The notes: generated from the letters alone by a model not told the origin. Numbered from the stretch's first letter, positions 46,518-56,969 are shown. The stretch is DNA of 64,000 bases from Bacteroidota bacterium (GCA_021815405.1 JAKAGV010000008.1:62001-126000), one strand, 5' to 3'. Translations and numbers: made by a program.

Positions 46518-47157
46518 TTCTTTTCAGCAGATTAAAATCCCGGACAATGAATATTTTTCCTCCTTTAATTTTCAGTTTCACTTTGTCAGTTAATGCAACA
46601 TTGCTTGTACTCTCCTTCTCTCCGAAAGGAAGCGAAATATTTTTCAAAGGATATTTCAATCCTTCGGAAAATATTTTTGTCTTCGAATTAAAACCATAAA
46701 GCGAAATAGTTTCACCGGGAAAAGTCTGAAGCTCGACATTTCCAGAAAAGACAGAGAGAAAAGAATTTTCTGCGGCAATGCTGAGTTTTATTTTTTCAAA
46801 AAACTTAAGCACAATTCCAAGGTTACAGAATGTATGATCGAGCCTGTCGCCGGTTACCCCGATTAAAACAGCTTCGCTGAATTTATTTTTGATGGCATAG
46901 TGCAAGCATTTTTCTACGTCGGTGCTGTACTGACTTCTTACATGAATAATTTTTGATTTGTTTTTAAATGCTGAGATTGTCCTCTCTTCAATAGAATCGA
47001 AATCGCCGACGATAACATCAGGAATGATATTATACTTTCTTGCGGAATTAGCTCCGCCATCCGCACAAATCAAAGTATTGAAGCCAATCTTTTTAAGATG
47101 CAGCACCACACTTTTACGCGGTGCTTTTCCGTTTGCCCAAATGATACATTTTTTCAA
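46504..47157 (-). CDS. thiN: Thiamine pyrophosphokinase
   Basis: Transfers pyrophosphate from ATP to thiamine, giving the cofactor TPP. Motifs: ADGGAN, PDVIVGDFDSI, STDVEKCLHYA, GVTGDRLDHTFCNL, with a beta-rich C-terminal half. The frame is open upstream to 47331, but that part overlaps the end of the receptor gene and is unlike the family. I prefer the TTG at 47157, which gives 217 residues beginning just before the first strand. The ribosome site is weak (AAAGAAA), so the start is uncertain. It lies between the receptor (82 bases) and the symporter (14-base overlap) and phosphorylates imported thiamine, trapping it. Confidence 0.88.
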   Translation of the reverse strand: MKKCIIWANGKAPRKSVVLHLKKIGFNTLICADGGANSARKYNIIPDVIVGDFDSIEERTISAFKNKSKIIHVRSQYSTDVEKCLHYAIKNKFSEAVLIGVTGDRLDHTFCNLGIVLKFFEKIKLSIAAENSFLSVFSGNVELQTFPGETISLYGFNSKTKIFSEGLKYPLKNISLPFGEKESTSNVALTDKVKLKIKGGKIFIVRDFNLLKRNGLL

Positions 47158-47239
47158 ATGAATTTTCTTTCGTGTAAAATAACTTGATGACTTTGCGGCT
47201 CTTAATAAAGCAGCTAAGTCATCAAATTTTGAAGTTGAA

Positions 47240-49729
47240 TTATAATCCGACTTGAATACCAGCCAGGAAATTTCTTTCCGCCCAGGGGAAGAAATACTGA
47301 CCAATAGCATTTGCCGAAAATAAGCTGTCAAAAATATTGTTTACTTGCAAAAAGATTTTCGTGCCTCTAAGTGCAGAAAATTCTTTCAACTCATATGATG
47401 CAAAAAAATCGGCAAGAAAATATGCATCGTTTACATTATCCGAGTAAGAGACGAATCCCGGATATTTTTGAAGATAACCTGCAAGATTCTTGTCAAAATT
47501 ATCGGAATAAAATTTACCGACATATCTTCCGGAAAGCTGCATCAGCAAACCGTTACAAGAAAAGTTCAATCCAAAGTTAGTAAGAAAATCCGGAAAGCCA
47601 TTGATAGTATTACCGCTTAAATCAATGTAATCACCGGCATCAATATAATAAGTCCCGCTAAGAATTTTGTTTGAGGAATAAGTTACGTTCCAATATAAAT
47701 TAAAATTATCGTCATACTTGTACTTAATTGAAAGCTCAATACCCCGGTGTACAGTGCTCTTCATATTTCCAACTATCGGCTGACCGTAAATATCAACCTT
47801 TCCGTTGTCTACAATTTCATTCTGAAAAAGCATGTAATAAAAATTCAGCGAGGCATTAAAATTCTTTTGAAGGAATGATGTTCCTAATTCAAAATCGTTC
47901 ATTGTTTCCGGATTAACCAATGGCTTGCTATAATTATAAGTTCCGTTAGGATTCAACTCAAACTGAGGTGTTGCAGCGCTGTTGGTATCGCCTGCATTAT
48001 AATTCGCTTCATCTGCGTTGTAGTAATCCGAAAGTCGCGGTTCGCTTGAAACTCTTGCAAATGAAAAGAAGATGTTTTGTTCTGGATTCAATTTGTAGTT
48101 TATGCCTACTCTTGGATTAACGAAAAGATTACCTATGCTAAAATCATGATTAAAGAATTTTTCATTATAGAATCTATAATCATGATAAGCAAATTGAATT
48201 TCACCAAGCAAATTAATTTTATCACCCGGATTATATGTCTCGTGCACATATCCGTTAACAATATTTTTCGCGCCGTTATAATAATTAAATCTGTAACCGG
48301 TTGTAAGTCCTACCGGTAAATCCTGACCAAAAGCAATGCTGCCGTAGTGAGTAGAACGATGAATTCTAACTTCTCCACCGATTATTGTTTCACCATTTTT
48401 GCTTTTAATACTAATTCTCGGCTCCCAGCCCCATTGTGTATTATCAACTTCACCTCTTATTAAAACATTCTGAGGATTCATTGTAGGATGAAAACCGTTC
48501 TGCGAGGTAAGTTCCAGATAGGTTGTATCAGCCCACGAACCATCATAATCAAAAAAGCCGTTGCCAATTACAAGGAAAAGAGCAGAGTTTAATTTGACGT
48601 TTGGAGAAATTTTTAATTCATTAAGAAGTTCGAAATGAGGCTGAGTAAAGTTTTCAATTTCAGATGGTCGTCTTAAAACAGTGTAGGTGTAACCGGATGA
48701 ATCTGCACCCCAATCTGAATAGTTTGCCCGGCGAAGATTTTTATCTTTAATTGCAAACTTTGGCAGTCCGGTATAAGCAAGTCCGTCAGCAATCGGACCG
48801 CCGTAAAGATTTATCTGGGTAGTTAGATTTTCATCGTATCGAACAGCAGATAAATAATAAGCGCTGTAATCAACCCAAGCATTATTTCTATAACCGCTGC
48901 TTAAAATTTTTGAAAGCTTAGCGTAGAACGAATATTTATTATCGACCAATCCGCTTGCAAACGAGGCACTGTATTTTCTTGTATTATAGCTTCCAACTTC
49001 GGATGAAAAATTCAGCATTGGTTCGTTGGAAAAAGTTGAAGTAATAATATTAATTGAGCCGCCGATGGCTGGAAAGCCTGTAATTCCTGAACCAGCACCG
49101 CGTTGAACTTGAATTACTGCCGTGCTGCCGAGTAAATCAGGCATATCCAGCCAGTAGACATTGTGGTCTTCTGGATCATTCTGAGGAATGCCGTTTACTG
49201 AAACAGAAATTCTTCTTTGGTCAAAGCCCCGGATAGAAAGATAATTGTAGCCTATTCCGTTTCCGTTTTCAGAATAGAAAGTTGTTGAGGGAAGTTGGCT
49301 TAAGTACTCCGGCACATCTTGCACAGTGTAGTTTTGCTGGATTTCTTTTTGCGTAATCTTGCTGAAGGCTAAAGGCGTAACTCCTTCTTTTCCGATACTT
49401 CCTTCGACTAAGACTGTCTGAGACGGAAGAACTTTAGGCTGAAGCTTAATTTCAAGCGTTTCATTTGGATTTATATTCTTCAAAGAAAGTCTTAAAGTTG
49501 AATAACCAATAAAGCTTGCAACCAGAACATCATCTTTAGTAAAATTTCCTTTAAGATCAAACTCACCATTTGTTTTTGTTGTAGTACCGATTTGTTTCCC
49601 TTCGATAAAAACATTTGCATTCGGAAGCGGCTCAAATGTTTCCGAATCCACAACTTTGCCTCTCAAGTTGATATTCTGCGGAAAGATTGCACCGCAGAAA
49701 AATAAAAAAAGAATAACCAAGTTTTTCAT
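47240..49729 (-). CDS. TonB-dependent receptor, predicted thiamine outer-membrane transporter
   Basis: An 829-residue outer-membrane receptor. The ATG at 49729 follows AAAGGAAACAG and opens a good signal peptide (about 1-18). An upstream in-frame ATG at 49765 would start inside the riboswitch terminator. Order: carboxypeptidase-regulatory domain (about 20-100, GKVVDSETFEPLPNANV), plug domain with YLSIRGFDQRR, NGIPQNDPEDHNVYWLD and VQRGAGS, then a 22-strand-type barrel. The TPP riboswitch directly upstream and the thiamine pyrophosphokinase downstream identify the ligand as thiamine or a thiamine derivative with good probability. This is the OMR-type receptor of the Bacteroidetes thiamine regulon. 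Confidence 0.9.
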   Translation of the reverse strand: MKNLVILFLFFCGAIFPQNINLRGKVVDSETFEPLPNANVFIEGKQIGTTTKTNGEFDLKGNFTKDDVLVASFIGYSTLRLSLKNINPNETLEIKLQPKVLPSQTVLVEGSIGKEGVTPLAFSKITQKEIQQNYTVQDVPEYLSQLPSTTFYSENGNGIGYNYLSIRGFDQRRISVSVNGIPQNDPEDHNVYWLDMPDLLGSTAVIQVQRGAGSGITGFPAIGGSINIITSTFSNEPMLNFSSEVGSYNTRKYSASFASGLVDNKYSFYAKLSKILSSGYRNNAWVDYSAYYLSAVRYDENLTTQINLYGGPIADGLAYTGLPKFAIKDKNLRRANYSDWGADSSGYTYTVLRRPSEIENFTQPHFELLNELKISPNVKLNSALFLVIGNGFFDYDGSWADTTYLELTSQNGFHPTMNPQNVLIRGEVDNTQWGWEPRISIKSKNGETIIGGEVRIHRSTHYGSIAFGQDLPVGLTTGYRFNYYNGAKNIVNGYVHETYNPGDKINLLGEIQFAYHDYRFYNEKFFNHDFSIGNLFVNPRVGINYKLNPEQNIFFSFARVSSEPRLSDYYNADEANYNAGDTNSAATPQFELNPNGTYNYSKPLVNPETMNDFELGTSFLQKNFNASLNFYYMLFQNEIVDNGKVDIYGQPIVGNMKSTVHRGIELSIKYKYDDNFNLYWNVTYSSNKILSGTYYIDAGDYIDLSGNTINGFPDFLTNFGLNFSCNGLLMQLSGRYVGKFYSDNFDKNLAGYLQKYPGFVSYSDNVNDAYFLADFFASYELKEFSALRGTKIFLQVNNIFDSLFSANAIGQYFFPWAERNFLAGIQVGL

Positions 49730-49744
49730 TCTGTTTCCTTTCAA

Positions 49745-49933
49745 TAAAAAAAGCCGTTGGTCCAAATCCCAATTGCTCGGGACGGTGAAACGGCTAAAAC
49801 TTAATTATTCTTTTAGCCCGTTTCCCTACGCTGGCATTATCCAGATCAGGTCTTAGGGTTTTTCTCAGTCTACCACAATTAAATCCCGGCACAAGTCGAG
49901 ATATAACCGGGGAAACACCCCTAACGGCTATCG
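49745..49933 (-). promoter_or_regulatory. TPP riboswitch with downstream terminator
   Basis: On the minus strand the aptamer (about 49931-49814) contains the THI-box core: AGGGGTG, CTGAGA, ACCCT, then ACCTGATCTGGATAATGCC and AGCGTAGGGAA. An extra GC-rich hairpin (CCCCGG/CCGGG) extends the P3 arm between AGGGGTG and CTGAGA. P1 is formed by TAGCC...GTT at the 5' end with AA(C)GGGCTA at the 3' end. Next comes GGCTAAAA, which can pair with TTTTAGCC. The latter leads into a terminator stem AGCCGTT/AACGGCT (49789-49795 with 49752-49758) followed by seven T. With TPP bound, P1 uses GGGCTA, freeing AGCCGTT for the terminator; without it GGCTAAAA-TTTTAGCC acts as antiterminator. The receptor ATG lies 16 bases after the T-run. 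Confidence 0.96.
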
Positions 49934-50023
49934 TTAATAAATTATTTAATTAAGAACTATGTGTAAAAATTACCTCACAAAATTATTAAATTTTAATTAA
50001 AGTCTAAAATCAAAAATGAACTG

Positions 50024-52885
50024 CTATTCAACAACGAGCTTTTGTCCGATTTTTATTTTATTACCGGAGATACTATTCATTCTCCTTAATTGGCTAACCG
50101 AAATTTTATAGTCTTTTGCTATTGAATAAAGCGATTCACCAGGACGTACTTTATGAGTTTTACCACTCTTCAAACTGGTTTTGTGACTGACAGATTTTTC
50201 CTTAGGTGCTTTATAAGAGAAATTATCTTTTACATCAGAATTTGCACTGTTAATTTTTAAAGTAGAACCGGCAGCAATATTATCGTCAGTAAGATTATTC
50301 AACTGTTTAATATCTGCGATTGAAACACCGTATCTTGAGGCTATTCTTCCAATTGTATCGCCGGGTCTTACAGTTATTTCTGATGGCGAATTACTTCCGG
50401 AATTATCTGCCACATCATTCACATCAGCATTGGAGTATATTTTAAGTGTATTGCCGGCAACGATCTTGTTAGTTCTTAGATTGTTCCATCTTCTTATGCT
50501 TGAAACTGGAACTTTATAGAGTTCAGCAATCTGGCTAATTGCATCTCCCGGTTTTACTTTATAATAATTAATATTAGCAGAGTAATTTGGAGAATTATCG
50601 CCTAAGGAAACATTATTATCGTTCTGGTAAATTTTTAGAACTTGTCCGGCTCTTATATTATTGCTCCTAAGATTATTCCATCTTCTTAAAGCGACAATCG
50701 GAACACCAAACTTTGAAGAGAGTTCATAAATGCTGTCGCCGCGTTTAACTTTATATCGGTAAACGCTTGTACGCGAACTCATTGTACTTCTTTCAACCGA
50801 AGCAACATATCTTTCAGATCGGTTTGTATAGATTTTTAACCTTTGACCTGTAAAAATTCTATTGCTCGATAAATTATTCCATTCTTTAAGTGAACTGATA
50901 TCGACGCCGAATCGTTGTGCAATTGAATTGAGGTTTTCTCCTCTTCTTATCCTATAAGTAATAACTTCATTATTATTCTGCGCAATCGCAGTTTTGGTTG
51001 ATTTTTTTTCAATTGAAGTCTGATTATCAAGGCTGGCGTAATAATCTTTTTTGTCGGATGGAACAAATATTTTTAATTCCTGACCGACTACAATTGCCTG
51101 AGTATATGGTATGTTATTCCAGTTTCTGATATCAATTACGCGTGAGTTGAAAAGATCAGCGATCCCAAGAAGGCTGTCGTTTTTCTTAACTTTGTAATAA
51201 ACCGGAACCAATCCGTTCGGAACTGTTATGCTGCTATCAGAAGTGGTTTCATCATTCGGTATGGTCTCACTTGCTGAGGCAAGAGTCTCAGAAGATCCAT
51301 TATTGCTGCTAACGCTGTCAGAACTTGCTTCCTTGTTTAACGCAAGATAAGGCGAAATATATTCAGCCGGATCTGTATTATCAACAGTAACAATGCTGTT
51401 ATTTGAACTGCTGTCTGAACCGGAATTGTCTTCAGCAGCTTCGACATTTGTGTTGTAAGCAAAGTTGTCATTCGAAACATTGGAAACCGGTATTCTAAGC
51501 CTAACTCCAATATACAATCTTGATCTTACTGAAATATTATTTGCTTCTGCAAGATCATACCTAGAAATACCGTAACGGGAAGCTATTCTTGCCAGAGTTT
51601 CTCCTCTTCTTACTATATGTACAACATAGTTTCTCATAGCACTTTGCGGAATGTTTGAAATATTAGCCGCAAATGTTTTAAGTGATGAGACTGGAATTTT
51701 AAGTGGATAACCGTTCGGTAAGTTCGCAGGTGTACAATTCTGAGTTAGCTCCGGATTCATTTCTTGAAGTATTTCCGGATCAACTCCCGCACACTTAGCA
51801 AGATAATTTAAATCAATTGCACCTTTAACTGTGTAAGTAGTGTAGTCAAATGGTTTCTCATAATTTATGTTTGTAAAACCATATTTTGCCGGATTCATTG
51901 CGATTAGACTTACAGCAATATACTGAGGCACATAACTTCTTGTCTCTCTCGGCAGATATTCTCTAATTGACCAGAAATCATTGGCACCAGATCTTTGCAT
52001 GGCTCTTGTAATTCTGCCTTCGCCGGCATTATATGACGCCAACACAAGATACCAATCGCCTAAATCATTATAAAGATCTTTAAGATGTTTAGCTGCCGCC
52101 ATTGTTGCTTTTTCAGGATCTCTTCTATCATCATAATAGAAATTAGAATGGAGTCCATAAAGTCTGCCGGTTTGTTTAACAAATTGCCATAGTCCTACGG
52201 CGCTAGCCCAAGAACGTGCGGTAGGATTTAAGCCGCTCTCAACCATACTTAGATAAATAAGCTGCTGTGGTAAATGTTCTTCGGCAAAAATCTTTTTCAT
52301 CATCGGGAAATATCTTCCGGATCTTTCCAGCCAAAGCTGCATATGATCTCTGCCTCTGCCGGTAAAATAGTCAATCCACTGGTCAACGTAAGAATTATCT
52401 TCCATTGGAATTTCTGAAATCACATGTGCTTTCTTTGTAAGCTTTAGATTTTCATCCGGTTTGGTTTTCAACTCAGGCATGGACTTGCCCATCCATTCCT
52501 CCAGCGCAGCAAAAGAAACATTCGGCGGAAGCTCGGGAAGGCTGTCTAAGTATTTTTTATAATCATCAATTATTGATTTTTCAAGTTCAAGGTAGGCTTC
52601 GTTTTCTTCTATTCCCGGATAATAACTTAAATTATTTATTATCCTTAAAGCAGATTCATAGTTTGAAACAGCTTCAGAGGGACTGTTTTGCTCTTGTTTT
52701 GCAAGTGCCGCAATATAGCTTTGGCGGGCTTGCTCTAAGAGTTCTGATACTATTCCGACTTTTTGAACTGAAGTCGGTTTGGTTGATGAATTTTCATCTT
52801 TTGCTATTTCTTTATTCGTTCCGCATGAATAAAATATAAGAACAAATAAAGAGATAGCAACAAATGGTAAAATTCGTTTACTCAT
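50024..52885 (-). CDS. MltD-like lytic transglycosylase lipoprotein with seven LysM repeats
   Basis: A 953-residue envelope enzyme that cleaves peptidoglycan glycan strands to 1,6-anhydro ends. The N-terminus ends in a lipobox-like FYSC (C21). Residues 165-330 are an SLT domain: catalytic E216 in [12 protein letters not shown], then GLWQF and ASYNAGEGR. Then follow seven LysM modules, spaced through about 425-953, each with a V(R/K)xGD/E(T/S)-x-x-xIA pattern and NN(L/I) turn. Ser/Asn-rich linkers separate the modules. The family usually has one to three LysM repeats, so this is an extended version. It stands alone between the thiamine operon and the carboxylase gene. Confidence 0.94.
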   Translation of the reverse strand: MSKRILPFVAISLFVLIFYSCGTNKEIAKDENSSTKPTSVQKVGIVSELLEQARQSYIAALAKQEQNSPSEAVSNYESALRIINNLSYYPGIEENEAYLELEKSIIDDYKKYLDSLPELPPNVSFAALEEWMGKSMPELKTKPDENLKLTKKAHVISEIPMEDNSYVDQWIDYFTGRGRDHMQLWLERSGRYFPMMKKIFAEEHLPQQLIYLSMVESGLNPTARSWASAVGLWQFVKQTGRLYGLHSNFYYDDRRDPEKATMAAAKHLKDLYNDLGDWYLVLASYNAGEGRITRAMQRSGANDFWSIREYLPRETRSYVPQYIAVSLIAMNPAKYGFTNINYEKPFDYTTYTVKGAIDLNYLAKCAGVDPEILQEMNPELTQNCTPANLPNGYPLKIPVSSLKTFAANISNIPQSAMRNYVVHIVRRGETLARIASRYGISRYDLAEANNISVRSRLYIGVRLRIPVSNVSNDNFAYNTNVEAAEDNSGSDSSSNNSIVTVDNTDPAEYISPYLALNKEASSDSVSSNNGSSETLASASETIPNDETTSDSSITVPNGLVPVYYKVKKNDSLLGIADLFNSRVIDIRNWNNIPYTQAIVVGQELKIFVPSDKKDYYASLDNQTSIEKKSTKTAIAQNNNEVITYRIRRGENLNSIAQRFGVDISSLKEWNNLSSNRIFTGQRLKIYTNRSERYVASVERSTMSSRTSVYRYKVKRGDSIYELSSKFGVPIVALRRWNNLRSNNIRAGQVLKIYQNDNNVSLGDNSPNYSANINYYKVKPGDAISQIAELYKVPVSSIRRWNNLRTNKIVAGNTLKIYSNADVNDVADNSGSNSPSEITVRPGDTIGRIASRYGVSIADIKQLNNLTDDNIAAGSTLKINSANSDVKDNFSYKAPKEKSVSHKTSLKSGKTHKVRPGESLYSIAKDYKISVSQLRRMNSISGNKIKIGQKLVVE

Positions 52886-53004
52886 TCGTGCTCCATATTT
52901 TTAATTTTACGTTTCAATATAAGACCTAAAATTCTTTTAATCAAGTAAAAAATTAAATAAAGTGTATAATCTCGCTAATTTCAAGCTGTTATATTGTCAA
53001 AAGT

Positions 53005-54549
53005 TTATAGTGGAATATTTCCATGTTTTTTCTTTGGATTTTTATCAACTTTTGTCTTCAATAACCTAAAAGCTTTTACAAGTTTAATTTTTGTTTCTTC
53101 AGGTAGAATTACATCATCAATATAACCACGTTCTGCAGCAATATACGGATTGGCAAACTTGTCAATGTACTCCGACAGCTTTTTCTCAAGTTCCTTATCC
53201 GGATTTTCTGCCTGCGAAATTTCTTTCTTAAATATTATTTCAACAGCGCCTTTCGGACCCATAACAGCAATCTCTGCTGTAGGCCAGGCATAGTTAAAAT
53301 CTCCACGTATATGCTTGGAGTTCATAACATCATACGCACCGCCGTATGCTTTTCTGGTTATTACAGTAACTTTAGGAACAGTGGCTTCACAAAACGCAAA
53401 CAGAAGTTTTGATCCGTGCCTGATTATTCCATTCCATTCTTGTTCTGTTCCAGGTAAAAAACCTGGCACATCTTCTAATACCAAAAGAGGTATATTAAAT
53501 GCATCACAGAAGCGTACAAATCTCGCGCCTTTAACAGAAGCGTTGATATCGAGCACTCCTGCAAGTACTTCAGGCTGATTTGCGACAATTCCGACCGACA
53601 TCCCGCCAATTCTGGCGAACCCTACAATTATGTTTTCCGCATAATTTGCATGTACTTCAAAAAATTCTTTATCATCAATCAGAAGATTTATAACCTGCCT
53701 CATGTCATACGGCTTGTTGGGATTATCTGGAATAATCTCGTTCAACTTTTTCTCTGGTGTCAAATTTTCAAGGTCAAACTCGAAGTCTTCCGTCTTGTCC
53801 ATAAAATTTTGTGGCAGAAATGTCAATAGACGTTTTACATTCAACAAAGTTTCAATTTCATTCTCGTAAATAAAATGAGCAACTCCGCTTTTTGATGCAT
53901 GCGTTTCTGCACCGCCTAAATCTTCAAAGCTTACATCTTCATGAGTAACCGTTTTAACAACGTTAGGACCAGTAACAAACATGTAGCTTGTGTTTTTTAC
54001 CATAAAGATAAAATCAGTTATTGCAGGAGAATAAACTGCACCGCCTGCGCATGGTCCCATTACAACTGAAATCTGTGGGATAACTCCGGATGCAAGAGTG
54101 TTCAGCAAAAAAATATCTGCATAGCCGCCGAGGCTTACTACTCCTTCTTGAATTCGTGCACCGCCGGAATCATTAAGCCCTATAACCGGTACGCCGATTT
54201 TCATAGCCATATTCATTACTTTAATTATTTTTTCAGCATGCGCCTCCGATAGCGAACCGCCGAATACAGTAAAGTCTTGACTGTAAAGTGCAACCGGTCT
54301 TCCATTTATTTTAGCGAAGCCGGTAATAACTCCGTCACCAGGATAGTGCTGCTTGTTTAATCCAAAATCAGTGGCGCGGTGTTTAACGAACATATCTATT
54401 TCTTCAAAACTGCCTTCGTCAACAAGCAGTTCAATCCGTTCGAATGCAGTCAGCTTCCCTTTTTTATGCTGCGCATCTATTTTATCTTGCCCGCCGCCGA
54501 GCTTTGCTTTTTCTTTTCTCTTTTTTAATTCTTCGGTTTTACTTTGCAT
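53005..54549 (-). CDS. pccB: Acyl-CoA carboxylase carboxyltransferase (propionyl-CoA carboxylase beta)
   Basis: A 514-residue biotin-dependent carboxyltransferase subunit, probably converting propionyl-CoA to methylmalonyl-CoA or the reverse. Family features: LLDEGSFEE-like [11 protein letters not shown] near the start, [39 protein letters not shown], and in the C-half [23 protein letters not shown] and GPKGAVEI. The biotin carboxylase and biotin carrier subunits are not adjacent. Methylmalonyl-CoA decarboxylase alpha, which is closely related, cannot be excluded. Confidence 0.9.
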   Translation of the reverse strand: MQSKTEELKKRKEKAKLGGGQDKIDAQHKKGKLTAFERIELLVDEGSFEEIDMFVKHRATDFGLNKQHYPGDGVITGFAKINGRPVALYSQDFTVFGGSLSEAHAEKIIKVMNMAMKIGVPVIGLNDSGGARIQEGVVSLGGYADIFLLNTLASGVIPQISVVMGPCAGGAVYSPAITDFIFMVKNTSYMFVTGPNVVKTVTHEDVSFEDLGGAETHASKSGVAHFIYENEIETLLNVKRLLTFLPQNFMDKTEDFEFDLENLTPEKKLNEIIPDNPNKPYDMRQVINLLIDDKEFFEVHANYAENIIVGFARIGGMSVGIVANQPEVLAGVLDINASVKGARFVRFCDAFNIPLLVLEDVPGFLPGTEQEWNGIIRHGSKLLFAFCEATVPKVTVITRKAYGGAYDVMNSKHIRGDFNYAWPTAEIAVMGPKGAVEIIFKKEISQAENPDKELEKKLSEYIDKFANPYIAAERGYIDDVILPEETKIKLVKAFRLLKTKVDKNPKKKHGNIPL

Positions 54550-54645
54550 TGATTGTCTTATTTAATTGAATAATTGTTTTAATTTTTGTTAATCATCATT
54601 CTATTATTTTGCCTACCGATTTTTGATGCAGGTAAACTGTTTTTA

Positions 54646-55452
54646 TCATGCAAACGATGGGATCTTATCGTGGTTCTGGAAAAGCTTTTCTATTTCATTT
54701 TTTACAGAAGCAATATACTCAGACTGTTCATCTCTTTTTGTGCAGTCAATCTCTATTTCTTTAAATATTCTGCCTGGACGGTGTGATAGTAAAAATATTT
54801 TATCAGAAATTAATACGGCTTCATTTATGTTAGATGTCGAAAATAGTATGGCTTGATTGTAAATTGTGCTGAGATTTTTTATTAGCTGGATAATTTCATT
54901 CTTAGTCTCCCTATGTAAACTTTTAAATGGATCATCAATTAAGATAATTTTTGCACCGGCTGCCAAGGCGCGTGCGAGTGAAATCCTAAATCTGAAACCG
55001 AAGCTTTTTTCATGAGGGAAATGATCTTCATATCCTGTCAGACCAACCGCTGAAATTATTTCATCAATTTTTGTATTATTTTTTTTATTAGGATTCTTTG
55101 AAACTTCAATAGCAAATTCAATATTCTGTTTTACATTCATCCAGGGAAATGAAGAAGGCTTTTCAGGTATATACACAACAGTTCCATCAGGCTTATTATA
55201 AATATTTCCTTCAATAAGCACTTCTCCGGCAGATGGCTTTTCTATTGCAGAAATAATTTTCATCAAAGTAGATTTACCGGAATCTAAAGGAGAAATAATG
55301 CTTGCAAAAATTCCTCCGGTGGTTGGTTTTTCTATACTTAAATTAATTTTTTCAAGTACCTGATATTTCGCCCCCGCCGAACCATGAAAAAATTTTGAAA
55401 CATCTTTAATCTCTAAAAGATTTCCTGTTTTCAATTTAAACTCCAGTGGCAA
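54646..55452 (-). CDS. Degenerate ABC transporter ATP-binding protein (NitT/TauT-like)
   Basis: A 268-residue protein aligned to the SsuB/TauB type of ABC ATPase but with several key sites changed. Walker A reads SPLDSGKS (54-61), with Ser for the first Gly; the Lys is kept. The Q-loop glutamine is replaced (YIPEKPS). The LSGGQ signature is KSFGFRF, Walker B reads LIDDPF with Asp for the catalytic Glu, the D-loop is KSLH, and the H-loop His is Ser (FSTSN). It overlaps the permease gene by 22 bases. It may bind ATP without efficient hydrolysis or be a diverging pseudogene-to-be; the frame is intact, so some function is retained. Confidence 0.82.
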   Translation of the reverse strand: MPLEFKLKTGNLLEIKDVSKFFHGSAGAKYQVLEKINLSIEKPTTGGIFASIISPLDSGKSTLMKIISAIEKPSAGEVLIEGNIYNKPDGTVVYIPEKPSSFPWMNVKQNIEFAIEVSKNPNKKNNTKIDEIISAVGLTGYEDHFPHEKSFGFRFRISLARALAAGAKIILIDDPFKSLHRETKNEIIQLIKNLSTIYNQAILFSTSNINEAVLISDKIFLLSHRPGRIFKEIEIDCTKRDEQSEYIASVKNEIEKLFQNHDKIPSFA

Positions 55453-56186
55453 AATTTATTTCGGTAAAATTTAATTGCTGAATTACCGAGGAAAACAAAA
55501 AGTCCGGTAATTACAGAAACAGCAAATAATGCTGAAAGATCTTTGTAATCCAATGCCATCCGGAAAATTCCTCCCAGTCCGTAGCCGTTTTTTATAAATT
55601 CAAAAACAATCGCCAGCGTCCATAGATTGAAATGAAGCAGAATCGTATGTTTCAAAATTTTTGGTTGAATTGACTTCCAGATTATTTTTCTTGAAATAAT
55701 ATTTTCACCGGCGCCAAGTGAGACTGCTGACTCGATAAATTCCTTTTGAACGTTACTGGCTTCTTCTTTTATCTTTATGATTAGAGAAAAGAATGCGGTA
55801 ATAAGCAAGAAGATAAATTCAATTATTGGAGATATGGGGAACCAATAAATTAAAAATATCCCGAAGATAATCCATGGGATATAAATTGAAAACCAGTGAA
55901 GCGAAAATAAAAATTCGGATAAAAAATGATTCTTCCTAAAAATAATTGGAGATAAGTATTGAGCGATGAAGTATGCAGCGATTAAGGCTATATAAACTGA
56001 CGAAATAGTCGCCAGAAAGTTTACAGGAAATTTGTAATCTCTCCAAAGAGCATCAAACGAAAGTAGTACAACGGAAGGCTTCGGCAAAAAATTATTCGCC
56101 GGTAGAATAAATTCGAAAAGGATAATCCACAAAAGCAGATAAAATAAAAGTAATCTATGTAATTTTTTTATTGCCGGCTTCTTCAA
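55431..56186 (-). CDS. ABC transporter permease (NitT/TauT/SsuC-like)
   Basis: A 251-residue membrane protein with about six helices. It has the EAA cytoplasmic loop contacting the ATPase (ESAVSLGAGENIISRKIIW), with the conserved G. It belongs to the binding-protein-dependent family of nitrate, sulfonate, taurine and HMP/riboflavin precursor importers. No substrate-binding protein or enzyme gene adjoins it, so the substrate is unknown. It forms a two-gene unit with the degenerate ATPase. Confidence 0.82.
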   Translation of the reverse strand: MKKPAIKKLHRLLLFYLLLWIILFEFILPANNFLPKPSVVLLSFDALWRDYKFPVNFLATISSVYIALIAAYFIAQYLSPIIFRKNHFLSEFLFSLHWFSIYIPWIIFGIFLIYWFPISPIIEFIFLLITAFFSLIIKIKEEASNVQKEFIESAVSLGAGENIISRKIIWKSIQPKILKHTILLHFNLWTLAIVFEFIKNGYGLGGIFRMALDYKDLSALFAVSVITGLFVFLGNSAIKFYRNKFCHWSLN

Positions 56187-56303
56187 TTTAATTTAATGGA
56201 AGTTTTGAATTAAAGAACTAAAATTTATTTAAAGTTTATTTCAATATATCGAATGAGACAATTTATATCAACAAGTTGCTTAAGAAAGTTTTCATTATTC
56301 AAT

Positions 56304-56960
56304 TTATTTTTTACTCGATTCATGAAGAAAAGGATTGAAATTTTTCTCTGTTCCAATTTCGCTGCTCTCGCCGTGCCCCGGATAAATTTTAACATTATCC
56401 GGCAATGCAAACAGTTTTGTTTTTATCGATGTAATCAGCGTATTATAATTGCCTCCCCATAAATCGGTTCTTCCAATACTGTTTTTGAACAGCACATCAC
56501 CGGTTAGGCAGATGGCTTCTTTCTTAAAATAAATACAATATTCTCCGGGAGTATGACCTGGCGTAAAAAGAAATGTTAATATTGAAGTCCCAATTTTTAA
56601 CTGAAGATCTTCAGATAAAAAATTTTCAGGCTCCGGTATGGGTTTAATCTGAAATCCAAATCCTGCAGCAAGAGCCACAGCTTGTTTTATAAGAAAAAGA
56701 TCTTCCTTAGAGGCATAATATTCCGGTTTATATTTTTCAATTATGAAATCGCATCCTAAGATATGATCAATATGGCAGTGAGTAAGTAAAAGATATTTGA
56801 TGTGTAATTGATTTCCGAAAATATACTCTTCCAGCCGGCTTTCTTCTTCCGGAGTTGAGCAGCCAGGGTCAACAATTATACTTTCCTTTGATCCTTCATC
56901 CCAAACAACAAAAGTATTCTCAGAAAACATATTGAATGAAAAACTCTTTATAACCAGCAT
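56304..56960 (-). CDS. MBL-fold hydrolase (glyoxalase II-like)
   Basis: A 218-residue metallo-beta-lactamase-fold enzyme. It has the full dinuclear metal site: THCHIDHILG, TPGHTPGEY, LTGDVLF and YPGHGESS. The size and spacing match the short YcbL/GloB2-type hydrolases that cleave thioesters such as S-lactoylglutathione analogues. It ends about 10 bases after the aroC gene on the same strand, probably co-transcribed. The substrate cannot be decided from sequence. Confidence 0.88.
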   Translation of the reverse strand: MLVIKSFSFNMFSENTFVVWDEGSKESIIVDPGCSTPEEESRLEEYIFGNQLHIKYLLLTHCHIDHILGCDFIIEKYKPEYYASKEDLFLIKQAVALAAGFGFQIKPIPEPENFLSEDLQLKIGTSILTFLFTPGHTPGEYCIYFKKEAICLTGDVLFKNSIGRTDLWGGNYNTLITSIKTKLFALPDNVKIYPGHGESSEIGTEKNFNPFLHESSKK

Positions 56961-56969
56961 GATGATATT

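Noticed and set aside
47158-47331. Longer N-terminus of thiamine pyrophosphokinase
   Set aside because: The extra residues overlap the receptor's coding end and do not match the kinase family start.
49801-49870. tRNA-like look of the region before the thiamine receptor
   Set aside because: The conserved blocks are those of the TPP aptamer on the minus strand; there is no acceptor stem or anticodon arm.
56225-56462. Small frames on both strands near the end of the MBL hydrolase
   Set aside because: They are shadows of the hydrolase gene and its AT-rich flank and lack start signals.
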